64,000 nt of DNA from Thermoplasmata archaeon (GTDB taxonomy: Archaea > Thermoplasmatota > Thermoplasmata > Thermoplasmatales > Thermoplasmataceae): NCBI GenBank assembly GCA_021817455.1, contig JAKAUW010000013.1:80472-144471 (forward strand), read 5' to 3'. A model generated the notes under the pieces. The model was not told where the DNA came from. It ran no database searches and saw only the letters and a list, made by a program, of their open reading frames with translations. Below are positions 36,422 to 44,302 of this stretch, in pieces. Positions within the stretch are counted from its first letter, which is position 1; each line of letters opens with the position of its first letter. The translations under genes and the position numbers were made by a program.

Positions 36422-36929
36422 CATTTAAACATTTATCCAGCCTGATGCTGGTGCATGTATTACCACAGGATAGGAGTGAGCCCTGGAAAGGCACAGGAGG
36501 AAAGGATTGAAAGAAACCGCAGTGACATCAGGCCCCATGTGTTTTCCGGAAGGAACCGGAGTGTCCTCATATATCATGTTGGCATTGAATTGCTTCTGTA
36601 CAATATGGTATCAGTGAAGGGTATCCCCGTCCTGGAAACGGAAGGAACTACAGGGCCTCAGATCTCCCGGAGGCAAACAAAAGGCTCTGGAGAGTCACTT
36701 GCTTCTTTGTGGACAAACAGTATAGGAGAAAGGGTGTTTCCAACTTCGTCCTGGATGAAATACTGAAGAGAATTTAATCACAGAGAGGGGGGATGTCGAG
36801 GCGATCCCGGTGATTAATTTCAAAGCGGTGAGCGTGTGGTTCGGCCTAATCTCCTTGTATAAGGTATGAGGTTTCCATCCTGTCGCCAAAATTGGGCGAA
36901 GTACATTCCTTGTAAGAAAGGAGATATAG
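36422..36929 (+). pseudogene. Decayed GNAT-family acetyltransferase
   Basis: Coding similarity to a GNAT subfamily is spread over three frames. Frame A (to about 36585) gives CWCMYYHRIGVSPGKAQ..., with a TGA just before the CWC block. Frame B (about 36592-36777) gives QYGISEGYPR ... KRLWRVTCFFVDKQYRRKGV, ending in TAA at 36775. Frame C (36783-36929) gives ERGDVEAIPV ... VWFG ... GFHPVAKIGRSTFLVRKEI, interrupted by a TGA. The typical blocks (CFFV, YRRKGV, VEA-P, VRK) come in the right order, so this is a broken gene, not chance. At least two frameshifts and three stops. Confidence 0.75.
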
Positions 36930-36994
36930 TTCTTTCTGAAAGGTTTCAGAACCATCACACTAATAAAGGGCGGGTCAATATTAAACTGATATAG

Positions 36995-38569
36995 TTGAAA
37001 GCGAGCGATCTCTTTGTAAAGGCCCTAGACAATGAGGGTGTGGAGTTTATTTTTGGCCTGCCGGGAGAGGAGAATATCGATCTGTTGGACTCTTTGGGCG
37101 GATCAGGAATCAAGTTCATCACCACCAGGCATGAGCAGGGCGCTGCTTTCATGGCCGATGTATATGGCAGGTTAACTGGGAAGCCTGGGGTCTGCCTTTC
37201 CACTCTCGGTCCGGGCGCCTCCAACCTTGTTACAGGGGTGGCAAATGCACATCTTGACAAAGTTCCAGTTGTTGCCCTCACAGGACAGACTGCCAGAAAC
37301 AAGCTCCATAAGGAATCTCATCAGAACGTTGACACCCTGAAATTATTCTCCGGCATCACAAAATACAATCAGGCAGTCATCCTGCCGGAGACAATTCCAG
37401 AAATCGTAAGGAAGTCTTTTGCCACATCCGTGAGGGAAACGCCAGGGGCATCGCATATACAACTGCCACAGGATGTTGCAGCTTCGGAAGTGGAGGAAAT
37501 TCAGATGTTGCATATCCCCACAGAGAAAGTGCCTACTGTATCTCCAGTTCTCATAAAAGAGGCAGCTGAAGCAATCAATAAAGCGAAAAACCCAATTATA
37601 CTGGCCGGAAACGGAGTCATTCGTTCCAAAGCATGGAAGGAGGTCAGCGATTTAGTCGACGCTACTAATGTTCCTATTGTAGGCACCTTTATGGCAAAGG
37701 GAATAGTGCCCTTCAACCACCCCAGAAACCTCTTCATTGTCGGCGGAAAACCGTACCCTCCCGGGATGAGGCCGCTCCACTCTTCAGACTTGGTTATAGC
37801 GATTGGATTTGATCTCGTGGAATATGACCCTGTCACCTGGAACGCAGACCGGTCCAGGCAGATCATCAATATCCACAGTTTCGCCGCGGAACTGGATGAG
37901 CATTTTCCTGTATCAGTGGACATGACTGGGGATATAGCCCTGGCCATCAGGGAACTTGCACCACTAGTGAATAAGAGAAAGGATACTACTGTTCACGATG
38001 AAATCAGGGATAGAAGATTAAGAGAAATGACGGAGATCAAGGACAAATCCCAAGTTATGCCCAAAGCGGTGATGAAGGCACTTACCAGGGATCTACCGGA
38101 AAATACCGTTCTAATATCTGATGTTGGCCTCCACAAGGTTTGGGTCTCCAGATGGTATCATCCCTCAAAAGCGGGAAAAACAATCATTTTCAATGGCTTT
38201 GCCTCCATGGGCGGATCGCTGCCGGGGGCAATCGCTGCAAAACTCGCGTGCCCGCAGGATACAGTGGTATCAGTATGTGGAGACGGTGGGTTCATGATGA
38301 ATGTTCAGGAACTTGAAACTGCCACAAGGCTTGGCCTGAAATTTGCAGTGGTCTTATTCAATGACGGGAAATTCAGCTTGATTGAGAAGGAACAGATTGA
38401 CAATGGCTTTAAACCGTCCCATATTTCTTTTAAAAATCCCGACTTCGGGTTGCTGGCCAAAAGTTTTGGCATTCATCATGAACATTGCTCCAGTGAGGAG
38501 GAATTTGATTCTGCCCTGCAGGGTTTCCTGGAGGATGAAAAGCTTACCCTAATTGAAGTTAAGCTATGA
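36995..38569 (+). CDS. TPP-dependent acetolactate synthase-like enzyme
   Basis: A 524 aa three-domain TPP enzyme with a TTG start and a TATA-like taataaagg about 30 bases upstream. The N-terminal Pyr domain has GLPGEENIDLLDSL and the catalytic Glu (E47 in TTRHEQGAAFMAD). The C-terminal PP domain has the TPP motif CGDGGFMMNVQELETATRLG ... FNDGKFSLIEKEQ. Sequence style is closest to acetolactate synthases, perhaps the catabolic AlsS type; no regulatory small subunit or other ilv gene is adjacent, so isoleucine/valine synthesis is not implied. Glyoxylate carboligase or another TPP activity is possible. Confidence 0.8.
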   Translation: MKASDLFVKALDNEGVEFIFGLPGEENIDLLDSLGGSGIKFITTRHEQGAAFMADVYGRLTGKPGVCLSTLGPGASNLVTGVANAHLDKVPVVALTGQTARNKLHKESHQNVDTLKLFSGITKYNQAVILPETIPEIVRKSFATSVRETPGASHIQLPQDVAASEVEEIQMLHIPTEKVPTVSPVLIKEAAEAINKAKNPIILAGNGVIRSKAWKEVSDLVDATNVPIVGTFMAKGIVPFNHPRNLFIVGGKPYPPGMRPLHSSDLVIAIGFDLVEYDPVTWNADRSRQIINIHSFAAELDEHFPVSVDMTGDIALAIRELAPLVNKRKDTTVHDEIRDRRLREMTEIKDKSQVMPKAVMKALTRDLPENTVLISDVGLHKVWVSRWYHPSKAGKTIIFNGFASMGGSLPGAIAAKLACPQDTVVSVCGDGGFMMNVQELETATRLGLKFAVVLFNDGKFSLIEKEQIDNGFKPSHISFKNPDFGLLAKSFGIHHEHCSSEEEFDSALQGFLEDEKLTLIEVKL

Positions 38570-38658
38570 GATGAAACATTCCTTTTTATAAATGTTCTAA
38601 ACTGCATTGCTGGCAGGCTAACCTTAATAATCCATTACTCATAGCCCAGATTAGGCCA

Positions 38659-39699
38659 ATGACATTCGACTATGATGCAATAGTGATAGGTGCTGGAACA
38701 GGAGGACTTGCTGCCGGCATAGCCCTGAAGCAGGGCGGAAAAAAGTACTTGATTCTTGACAAGAAAGAAGAAATAGGGGTTCCAGTAAGATCAACCGGAG
38801 CAGTTTCCATGGAATGGGTCAAGAAGATAGGCATGCCTACTGATCCCAATATCGTCAGGTCTTTGATCAAATCTATCTGGTTCAGGACGGACACAGGAAA
38901 GAATATCTCCCTAAAGTATGAACATCCTGTGGGCCTGGTTTACGATTTTACAACTTACGAGAAATTTCTTTCAAAAGAGATGGCGGGTGACCTAGATATA
39001 CGGATGAAGACAAGGGTCACATCAGTTGAAGGCAACGAAGTCACCACCGATGGGGAAACACTCACTGCAAAGCATATTGTGATGGCGGCTGGCCCCCAGT
39101 CAACGTTTGGCGAAAAACTTTCGAGAGACAATGTACTTGTTGCATACGAGGAAGTGAGGGAACTTCCCAAAAGGGAAGATTACGAGATGATTCTCTGGTT
39201 CAGCGACAAAGCTCCTGGTGGATATTTCTGGGATTTTGCAGACACTGACAGTACACGAAAGATCGGAGTTTGCTATTACCCGAAGACTCAAGCAAAACCA
39301 AAAGATGTTCTTTCCGAATTTACAAAAAATTTCCCTGAAGTGGATGGCAAGCTGGTCAGCACAATAGCCCACCAGATACCACTGGGGGCTCCGCTCGAAA
39401 CCGTAGTCAGGGAAAATCGCCTTTATGTTGGCGACATGGTCAATGCTGTCCTGAACACAACTGCAGGTGGCTTGCAGGGCGCATTCTGGAGTGGAATGGC
39501 AGCAGGCAGGGCAATAGTCAATGATAATCCATCCCTATACCAGGGTACCTGGGATAGTGATATCAGGCCCTGGCTAATGAAACACCACGAACTTCACAGG
39601 CGCATGAATAAAAACGGTGCAAAATCCATTGGCAGGTTGATGACCATGGCAAAGTTCATGCCAAAGTCAATGCAGAAAAAAGTATTCGGCGGCCTTTAA
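38659..39699 (+). CDS. FAD-dependent oxidoreductase of the geranylgeranyl reductase family
   Basis: A 346 aa flavoprotein. FAD-binding motif at the N-terminus (DAIVIGAGTGGLAAGIAL, about residues 6-23), a RSTGAVS block around 47, and the second FAD motif LYVGDMVNAVLNTTAGGLQGAFWSGMAAG near 255-285. Family members reduce isoprenoid double bonds in archaeal lipids or act as other hydroxylase-like reductases. It lies 89 bases downstream of the TPP enzyme and has its own TATA-like ccttaataatc near 38622-38632. Confidence 0.82.
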   Translation: MTFDYDAIVIGAGTGGLAAGIALKQGGKKYLILDKKEEIGVPVRSTGAVSMEWVKKIGMPTDPNIVRSLIKSIWFRTDTGKNISLKYEHPVGLVYDFTTYEKFLSKEMAGDLDIRMKTRVTSVEGNEVTTDGETLTAKHIVMAAGPQSTFGEKLSRDNVLVAYEEVRELPKREDYEMILWFSDKAPGGYFWDFADTDSTRKIGVCYYPKTQAKPKDVLSEFTKNFPEVDGKLVSTIAHQIPLGAPLETVVRENRLYVGDMVNAVLNTTAGGLQGAFWSGMAAGRAIVNDNPSLYQGTWDSDIRPWLMKHHELHRRMNKNGAKSIGRLMTMAKFMPKSMQKKVFGGL

Positions 39700-39715
39700 T
39701 CTTTTTTAATCCGCA

Positions 39716-40720
39716 TCACGCGATTCCAAGTGTGGAATCGGTGATCCTAATGGAATCTTCTTTTGAGGTATCGCCGGTCATTGCCCTGATCGCATCCACA
39801 TTTTCAGGGACAACAATGCTCTCCTGGTGGACTGCCTGAATGTAGGAAAGTGTACCACTGTTGACGTGTGCGCTGTCTTTCCAAATGGCGAGCTCGAACA
39901 GGTCCGATCTTTCCCTTCCTATTTCCCTGGCAAAATCCATGATTTGCGCCGTGGACTTGTATCCGTCCTTTGAGTTGAAAAGCTTTATCCTTTTGTATTT
40001 TTCCCATAGATCAAGGACTTCTTTGGCGGATGCCTGCTTTGCCAGATCCACAAGCACAACATGGGTGTGCATCAGTGTTGTTGGGACCTTCAATGCCATG
40101 GAGTCTATGTTCAGGTCCCTGATTATGGTCTTTGCATCAATGGAATGATGTGAAGGGAATGAAAAGCTAGGCTCTATGGCATTCATTGGTCCCTTTTTGT
40201 GGTCATTTGGATCCGTACCCCTCCGCACAAGAGTTGCATTGACTTTCTTTATACCGAGTTCGCTGTAAATAGGGTAAAGGCTCCTCATAAGTGCTGTGGT
40301 GTTGCATGATACAACTCTTACAAAGGTCTTACCTCGTGCCTCGTCATAATTGGCATATGCATTGAAACTGACATCGGCCACAGTCTCTTTTTCTCCGCCC
40401 TGAAAGACCGCCCTAACATTATGCTTCCTGTAAAGCGCCTTATTCTGGTCCCCCATACCTTCCGGGGTGGCATCAATTACAATATCGCAGCCATTGAGCA
40501 AATCCTTTACTGTACCGTGGACCTTGATACCGCTTTCATCGAAGGTTTTCAGGCCACTATCATCAGAAACGTAGAGCTTGTGTTTCTGTGCAGCTATTCT
40601 AGACAGGTAATCAGGTGTTCTTTTCACTACACCCACAATCTGCATGTCTTTCTGCTTTGAAACAGCGTCTGCCACCCTTTTCCCTATGGTTCCGTATCCG
40701 TTAATGGCCACTTTAATCAT
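39716..40720 (-). CDS. gap: Archaeal (type II) glyceraldehyde-3-phosphate dehydrogenase
   Basis: A 334 aa archaeal phosphorylating GAPDH. N-terminal nucleotide-binding motif INGYGTIGKRVADAV, catalytic cysteine C139 in VVSCNTTAL, and the family blocks LVRRGTDPNDHKKGPMNAIE and KVPTTLMHTHVV. It interconverts glyceraldehyde-3-phosphate and 1,3-bisphosphoglycerate, mainly for gluconeogenesis in many archaea. A strong hairpin with a T-run lies about 60-85 bases upstream of its ATG. Confidence 0.95.
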   Translation of the reverse strand: MIKVAINGYGTIGKRVADAVSKQKDMQIVGVVKRTPDYLSRIAAQKHKLYVSDDSGLKTFDESGIKVHGTVKDLLNGCDIVIDATPEGMGDQNKALYRKHNVRAVFQGGEKETVADVSFNAYANYDEARGKTFVRVVSCNTTALMRSLYPIYSELGIKKVNATLVRRGTDPNDHKKGPMNAIEPSFSFPSHHSIDAKTIIRDLNIDSMALKVPTTLMHTHVVLVDLAKQASAKEVLDLWEKYKRIKLFNSKDGYKSTAQIMDFAREIGRERSDLFELAIWKDSAHVNSGTLSYIQAVHQESIVVPENVDAIRAMTGDTSKEDSIRITDSTLGIA

Positions 40721-40781
40721 GTAGAACGTTTGTTAAATCGTACGGGAAGAAATATTACTTTCCATTGAACCGTAAAAAGAA

Positions 40782-40805
40782 AACTCTGAGGTGCCACCCC
40801 GAGTT
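40782..40805 (-). terminator. Strong hairpin plus T-run between the ACT-domain gene and gap
   Basis: On the minus strand AACTC-GGGGT-GGC-ACCTC-A-GAGTT folds into a 10-pair stem with one bulged base and a 3-base loop, followed by TTCTTTTTA. It lies 66 bases past the ACT-domain gene stop, so it most simply ends that transcript. A TATA-like block at 40838-40844 would instead put it in a gap leader. Confidence 0.5.
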
Positions 40806-40870
40806 ATGTAGTAGCCTTAGCTTCTGATTCTAGAATATAAAAAAGAAGCATTCAATGATTCCCGTTCTTT

Positions 40871-41467
40871 CTAAGCCGCACTTAGGATTTCATAAGCAGG
40901 TATGCAGGAATCCTTCTTGAGGATCAATATGGTCTCATTGGAGCAGGAAATCAGCTGCAGTATGTTTATGCCCCTTGCATAAAGTTTGTGGGTTATCCTC
41001 ATTATGAAGCCGGGGGTGGATTCAATTTCACCTGGCGAGTATATGTGGATCATGCTGACATGGCTATCCACACTGACCTCTTCGCTCTCCTGCGGGAGTT
41101 TCTGTTCCATCTCATCCACTATGTAAACCACGCTTCCTTCCAGAAATGTGGCAGAAATATATTTGAGGTGAAGCGGTTTCTTTGCATTTACTACGCTGAC
41201 CTTGTCCTGCAAGGAAATCTTGCTTTTCCTCAGGAGTTCGTCTGCCTTGTTTTTTGCCCTGACCCCTATTTTCCTGTCATTCATTCGAATAAGGGCTGCC
41301 CTCACGGAGATAGGATTCAATTGCCTGTTTTCTTCCGTTATGTTCTTGGACAGTTTGCTTATGTTCAGCAAGTTCTGTTCCAGTGCCATAAATATCTCAG
41401 GGTTTTCCCTTAAGTAAATTTGTACCGCTTCTTCCACGCTTTTAGGCCCAATTCCTTTTATTGCCAC
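40871..41467 (-). CDS. ACT-domain regulatory protein divergent from argG
   Basis: A 198 aa protein with a GTG start. The N-terminal 85 residues are helical and basic (VEEAVQIYLRENPEIFMALEQNLLN, then ISVRAALIRMNDRKIG) and could be a DNA-binding region. The C-terminal part (about 100-190) reads as ACT-like units: LKYISATFLEGSVVYIVDEME and then MIHIYSPGEIESTPGFIMRITHKLYARGINILQLIS, which is a typical ligand-binding ACT motif. ACT domains bind amino acids. It faces argG across a 117-base spacer that contains a perfect palindrome, so it is a candidate arginine-pathway regulator (inference). Confidence 0.7.
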   Translation of the reverse strand: MAIKGIGPKSVEEAVQIYLRENPEIFMALEQNLLNISKLSKNITEENRQLNPISVRAALIRMNDRKIGVRAKNKADELLRKSKISLQDKVSVVNAKKPLHLKYISATFLEGSVVYIVDEMEQKLPQESEEVSVDSHVSMIHIYSPGEIESTPGFIMRITHKLYARGINILQLISCSNETILILKKDSCIPAYEILSAA

Positions 41468-41513
41468 AAAAATGTGATAGGTTTTATCTAAATTAACATT
41501 GTCACATCAAAAA

Positions 41514-41530
41514 TAACATAATTTATGTTA
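41514..41530. promoter_or_regulatory. Palindromic operator candidate upstream of argG
   Basis: TAACATAA-T-TTATGTTA is a perfect 8-base inverted repeat about one central base. It sits about 25 bases upstream of the argG TATA box and about 46 bases from the divergent ACT-domain gene start. A partial half-site, TTAACATTG, lies at 41493-41501. The position suits a regulator acting on both genes. Confidence 0.5.
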
Positions 41531-41554
41531 AAAGCGTACAAATTGATGCTTTTC

Positions 41555-41563
41555 TTTATATTA
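41555..41563 (+). promoter_or_regulatory. TATA box of argG
   Basis: tttatatta is centred about 26 bases before the argG ATG, the spacing expected for a leaderless archaeal transcript. Confidence 0.55.
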
Positions 41564-41584
41564 AATCCGCCCTGAAGGCGAAGC

Positions 41585-42805
41585 ATGGAGAAAAAGGCAC
41601 TTCTGCTTTACTCGGGCGGCTTAGACACTTCGGTTATGATAAGGTGGCTGCAGGAAAAGCTTGGGTACGAAGTTTCAACACTGACTCTCGATGTCGGTCA
41701 GGAGAAAAACAACCTTAAACAGATTGCTGACAAGGCCAGGCGCCTGGGTGCAGTCGAAACAATTACAAAAGATGTTACCAGCACATTTGCTGAAGACTAC
41801 GTTTCACTCGGAATACTCGGAGATGCCCTTTATGAGGGCTCTTACCCGCTTTCAACAAGCCTGGCAAGGCCACTGATGGCAAAGGAGGCAGTTGATGTAG
41901 CCCACCTGCTGGATTGCGACACCATCGTCCATGGAAGCACGGGCAAGGGAAATGATCAGGTCAGGTTTGAGGTTTCCATCCGAGCTCTTGATGAGAGCCT
42001 GAAAGTCATAGCACCAGTGAGGGATATGAATATGAACAGGGATGAGGAGATTGAATACGCCAAAACACATGGGATTGAGATCCCATTTGGAGGGAAATAT
42101 TCAGTCGATGAAAATCTCTGGGGCAGGTCAGTGGAAGGTTCTACCATAGAGCACATCTCTGAGCCGGTGCCTCAGGATGCATACCAGTGGGTAACATATC
42201 CGGAAAATGCAAAGGAAACCCCGGACATTGTCAGAATAGATTTCGAGCAGGGGCTCCCTGTCGCACTCAACGGGGTCTCTCTGTCCCTTCGTGACATAAT
42301 CATTTCACTGAACACCATTGCAGGCTCAAATGGAATAGGATCAATTGAGGTGATAGAGAACAGGGTGGTCGGAATTAAAAGCCATGAATTCTACGAATGC
42401 CCCGCGGCAATAACTATACTCAAGGGCCACAAGTACCTTGAATCTGCAGTCCTAAACAAGAAGGAACTTAACCTCAAATCCTATATGGACAACCAGCTCT
42501 CTGAGTATATTTACTCCGGCCTCTGGTTTGATCCCGTGATGGACCATATCTGGGCAATGGAGAAGAGCCTGAATGAGCACGTCGGCGGGACAGTTAATCT
42601 CAAGCTGTACAAGGGGAGTGTAACACCAATGGGCATAGAGAGCAAGTCAGCAGTATATGACATTTCTCTCTCCAGCTATGGAAAGGGCCAGACATTCGAT
42701 CAGGCAAAGTCACCAGGCTACATCTATGTTTTCGGGAATGAAACAGTTCTCACAAGGAAAGCCAGGTCCAGCATAAAGGAACAGCCAGAGATCCGGATTG
42801 AATAA
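41585..42805 (+). CDS. argG: Argininosuccinate synthase
   Basis: A 406 aa ArgG. The P-loop-like N-terminal motif LLYSGGLDTSVMIRWL, the block HGSTGKGNDQVRFE (about residues 119-132) and the aspartate/citrulline-binding region SVDENLWGRSVEGSTIE are all present. It joins citrulline and aspartate, using ATP, to make argininosuccinate in arginine synthesis. It is followed after two bases by argH, so the last two steps form one unit. Confidence 0.97.
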   Translation: MEKKALLLYSGGLDTSVMIRWLQEKLGYEVSTLTLDVGQEKNNLKQIADKARRLGAVETITKDVTSTFAEDYVSLGILGDALYEGSYPLSTSLARPLMAKEAVDVAHLLDCDTIVHGSTGKGNDQVRFEVSIRALDESLKVIAPVRDMNMNRDEEIEYAKTHGIEIPFGGKYSVDENLWGRSVEGSTIEHISEPVPQDAYQWVTYPENAKETPDIVRIDFEQGLPVALNGVSLSLRDIIISLNTIAGSNGIGSIEVIENRVVGIKSHEFYECPAAITILKGHKYLESAVLNKKELNLKSYMDNQLSEYIYSGLWFDPVMDHIWAMEKSLNEHVGGTVNLKLYKGSVTPMGIESKSAVYDISLSSYGKGQTFDQAKSPGYIYVFGNETVLTRKARSSIKEQPEIRIE

Positions 42806-42807
42806 TC

Positions 42808-44157
42808 ATGGCGAGAATTTGGGGAGGAGGTCTTTCAGATGATGATAACCCGCATCTGGAAGACCTGATGATAACAGAGGACAACGAAGTAGATTCATAC
42901 CTGATCGGATATGAAATACTTGGCCTCATCTCTTATCATTTGGAAATTTCCAAAAACAACGTAATACCGAGACAGGAATCTGAGGAACTGTTGAGTGCAC
43001 TCCTTAACTTGTATGACAACATTCCGCCAAGCGTGAAGGGCTTTGAGGATGTGCATTCCCTGGTAGATTCTGAAATAAACAGTGCAACCAGCTTTGGCAG
43101 TGACCTCCGAATTTTCCTGTCAAGGAATGACCAGAGTCATTTTGACATCAGATCCTTCTACCTTGACAAGTTACTCGAGATGGGCGTGATCCTGGTGGAA
43201 ATTTCCAGCACGATCAAAATACGGTTTGAAAATGCAGAAGGATTTATGGCTGGGTACACGCACTACAGACAGGCAATGCCTGTTTCGTTTAAGACTTATT
43301 TCGACTATCTGTCTGGAATATTCGCGGATCTTGCAGAAGATAGCCTCCTTTTGTATGGTAAACTTTCGATATCTTCACCTCTAGGGTATGGTTCAGGGTA
43401 TGGTTCACCGGTGCCGGCAGACATGGCACAGGTTGGGAAGTCCCTTGGATACAAGGGTAACTTTGGAAATCCATTGAATGGATCATTTTACAGAGGTCTG
43501 GATGACGTAGAGCTTTCCTTTTTGCTGTCAAAAATTATGCTTGCAATTTCCAGGATTTCCCAGGATCTCATAATGTACAGTTCTGACGAATTCAACTTCC
43601 TGGAGTTGCCAAAGGGATACACCACTGGCAGTTCCCTCATGCCAAACAAAAGGAACCCAGATTTCTTGGAAATGCTTCAGGGATATGCCGCTGAAGCCTC
43701 TGGAGCATTGTTTACCACTTTTTCAGTAATATTTAACAAAGGATCTGGTTACCACCGGGAATTTCAACTTTCCAAGGATAAAACTATAGCCTTCACCTTA
43801 AGGGCAATTAAGATCCTGAAGGCTCTTCTCCCCTTATTCTCAGGAATTAAGATAGATGATAGCAGGGCGAAGTCATTGATGAAAAACCCCACATACGCTA
43901 CAATGGCTGCTTATGAGAAGTTCAGAGAAGGAGGAAAGTGGAAAGATGCCTACCGGTACATAGGAGCCAAGTTAAAGGCCGGGGAACCAGTGGCAGAATA
44001 CTGCCCGGATTCTTATGTTGGGACAGAACGAAATGAACTCCACATTTTGCAGGAAAAAATCGAGGCCTTAATTCAAATAAGATGCAATATGGAATCTGAG
44101 TTAATAAAAACTGCAAGGGAATTTATAAAGCAAAAGAAAAGATTGAATATTAATTGA
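42808..44157 (+). CDS. argH: Argininosuccinate lyase
   Basis: A 449 aa member of the fumarase/aspartase superfamily. Visible blocks: EDVHSLVDSEI, GYTHYRQAMPVSF (about residue 150), and the signature GSSLMPNKRNPDFLEM near 275. It splits argininosuccinate into arginine and fumarate. It starts two bases after the argG stop. Confidence 0.95.
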   Translation: MARIWGGGLSDDDNPHLEDLMITEDNEVDSYLIGYEILGLISYHLEISKNNVIPRQESEELLSALLNLYDNIPPSVKGFEDVHSLVDSEINSATSFGSDLRIFLSRNDQSHFDIRSFYLDKLLEMGVILVEISSTIKIRFENAEGFMAGYTHYRQAMPVSFKTYFDYLSGIFADLAEDSLLLYGKLSISSPLGYGSGYGSPVPADMAQVGKSLGYKGNFGNPLNGSFYRGLDDVELSFLLSKIMLAISRISQDLIMYSSDEFNFLELPKGYTTGSSLMPNKRNPDFLEMLQGYAAEASGALFTTFSVIFNKGSGYHREFQLSKDKTIAFTLRAIKILKALLPLFSGIKIDDSRAKSLMKNPTYATMAAYEKFREGGKWKDAYRYIGAKLKAGEPVAEYCPDSYVGTERNELHILQEKIEALIQIRCNMESELIKTAREFIKQKKRLNIN

Positions 44158-44302
44158 CATGTGTATTTAGGTGAACATTGTACTAGAGTGTGCCATTTTA
44201 TTACAAATATTGTATCAATGTTTCAATTCTATAACATCATTATTTTAAATGCGTGAGGGTTATTGTATTGCACTATCTATTAATAGTGACAGGAAGCAAA
44301 AA

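Noticed and set aside
40782..40805. A genuine bacterial T-box riboswitch.
   Set aside because: Only the short GGGTGGCACC core resembles it; there is no stem I or specifier loop, and the genes nearby are not amino acid or tRNA synthetase genes under such control.
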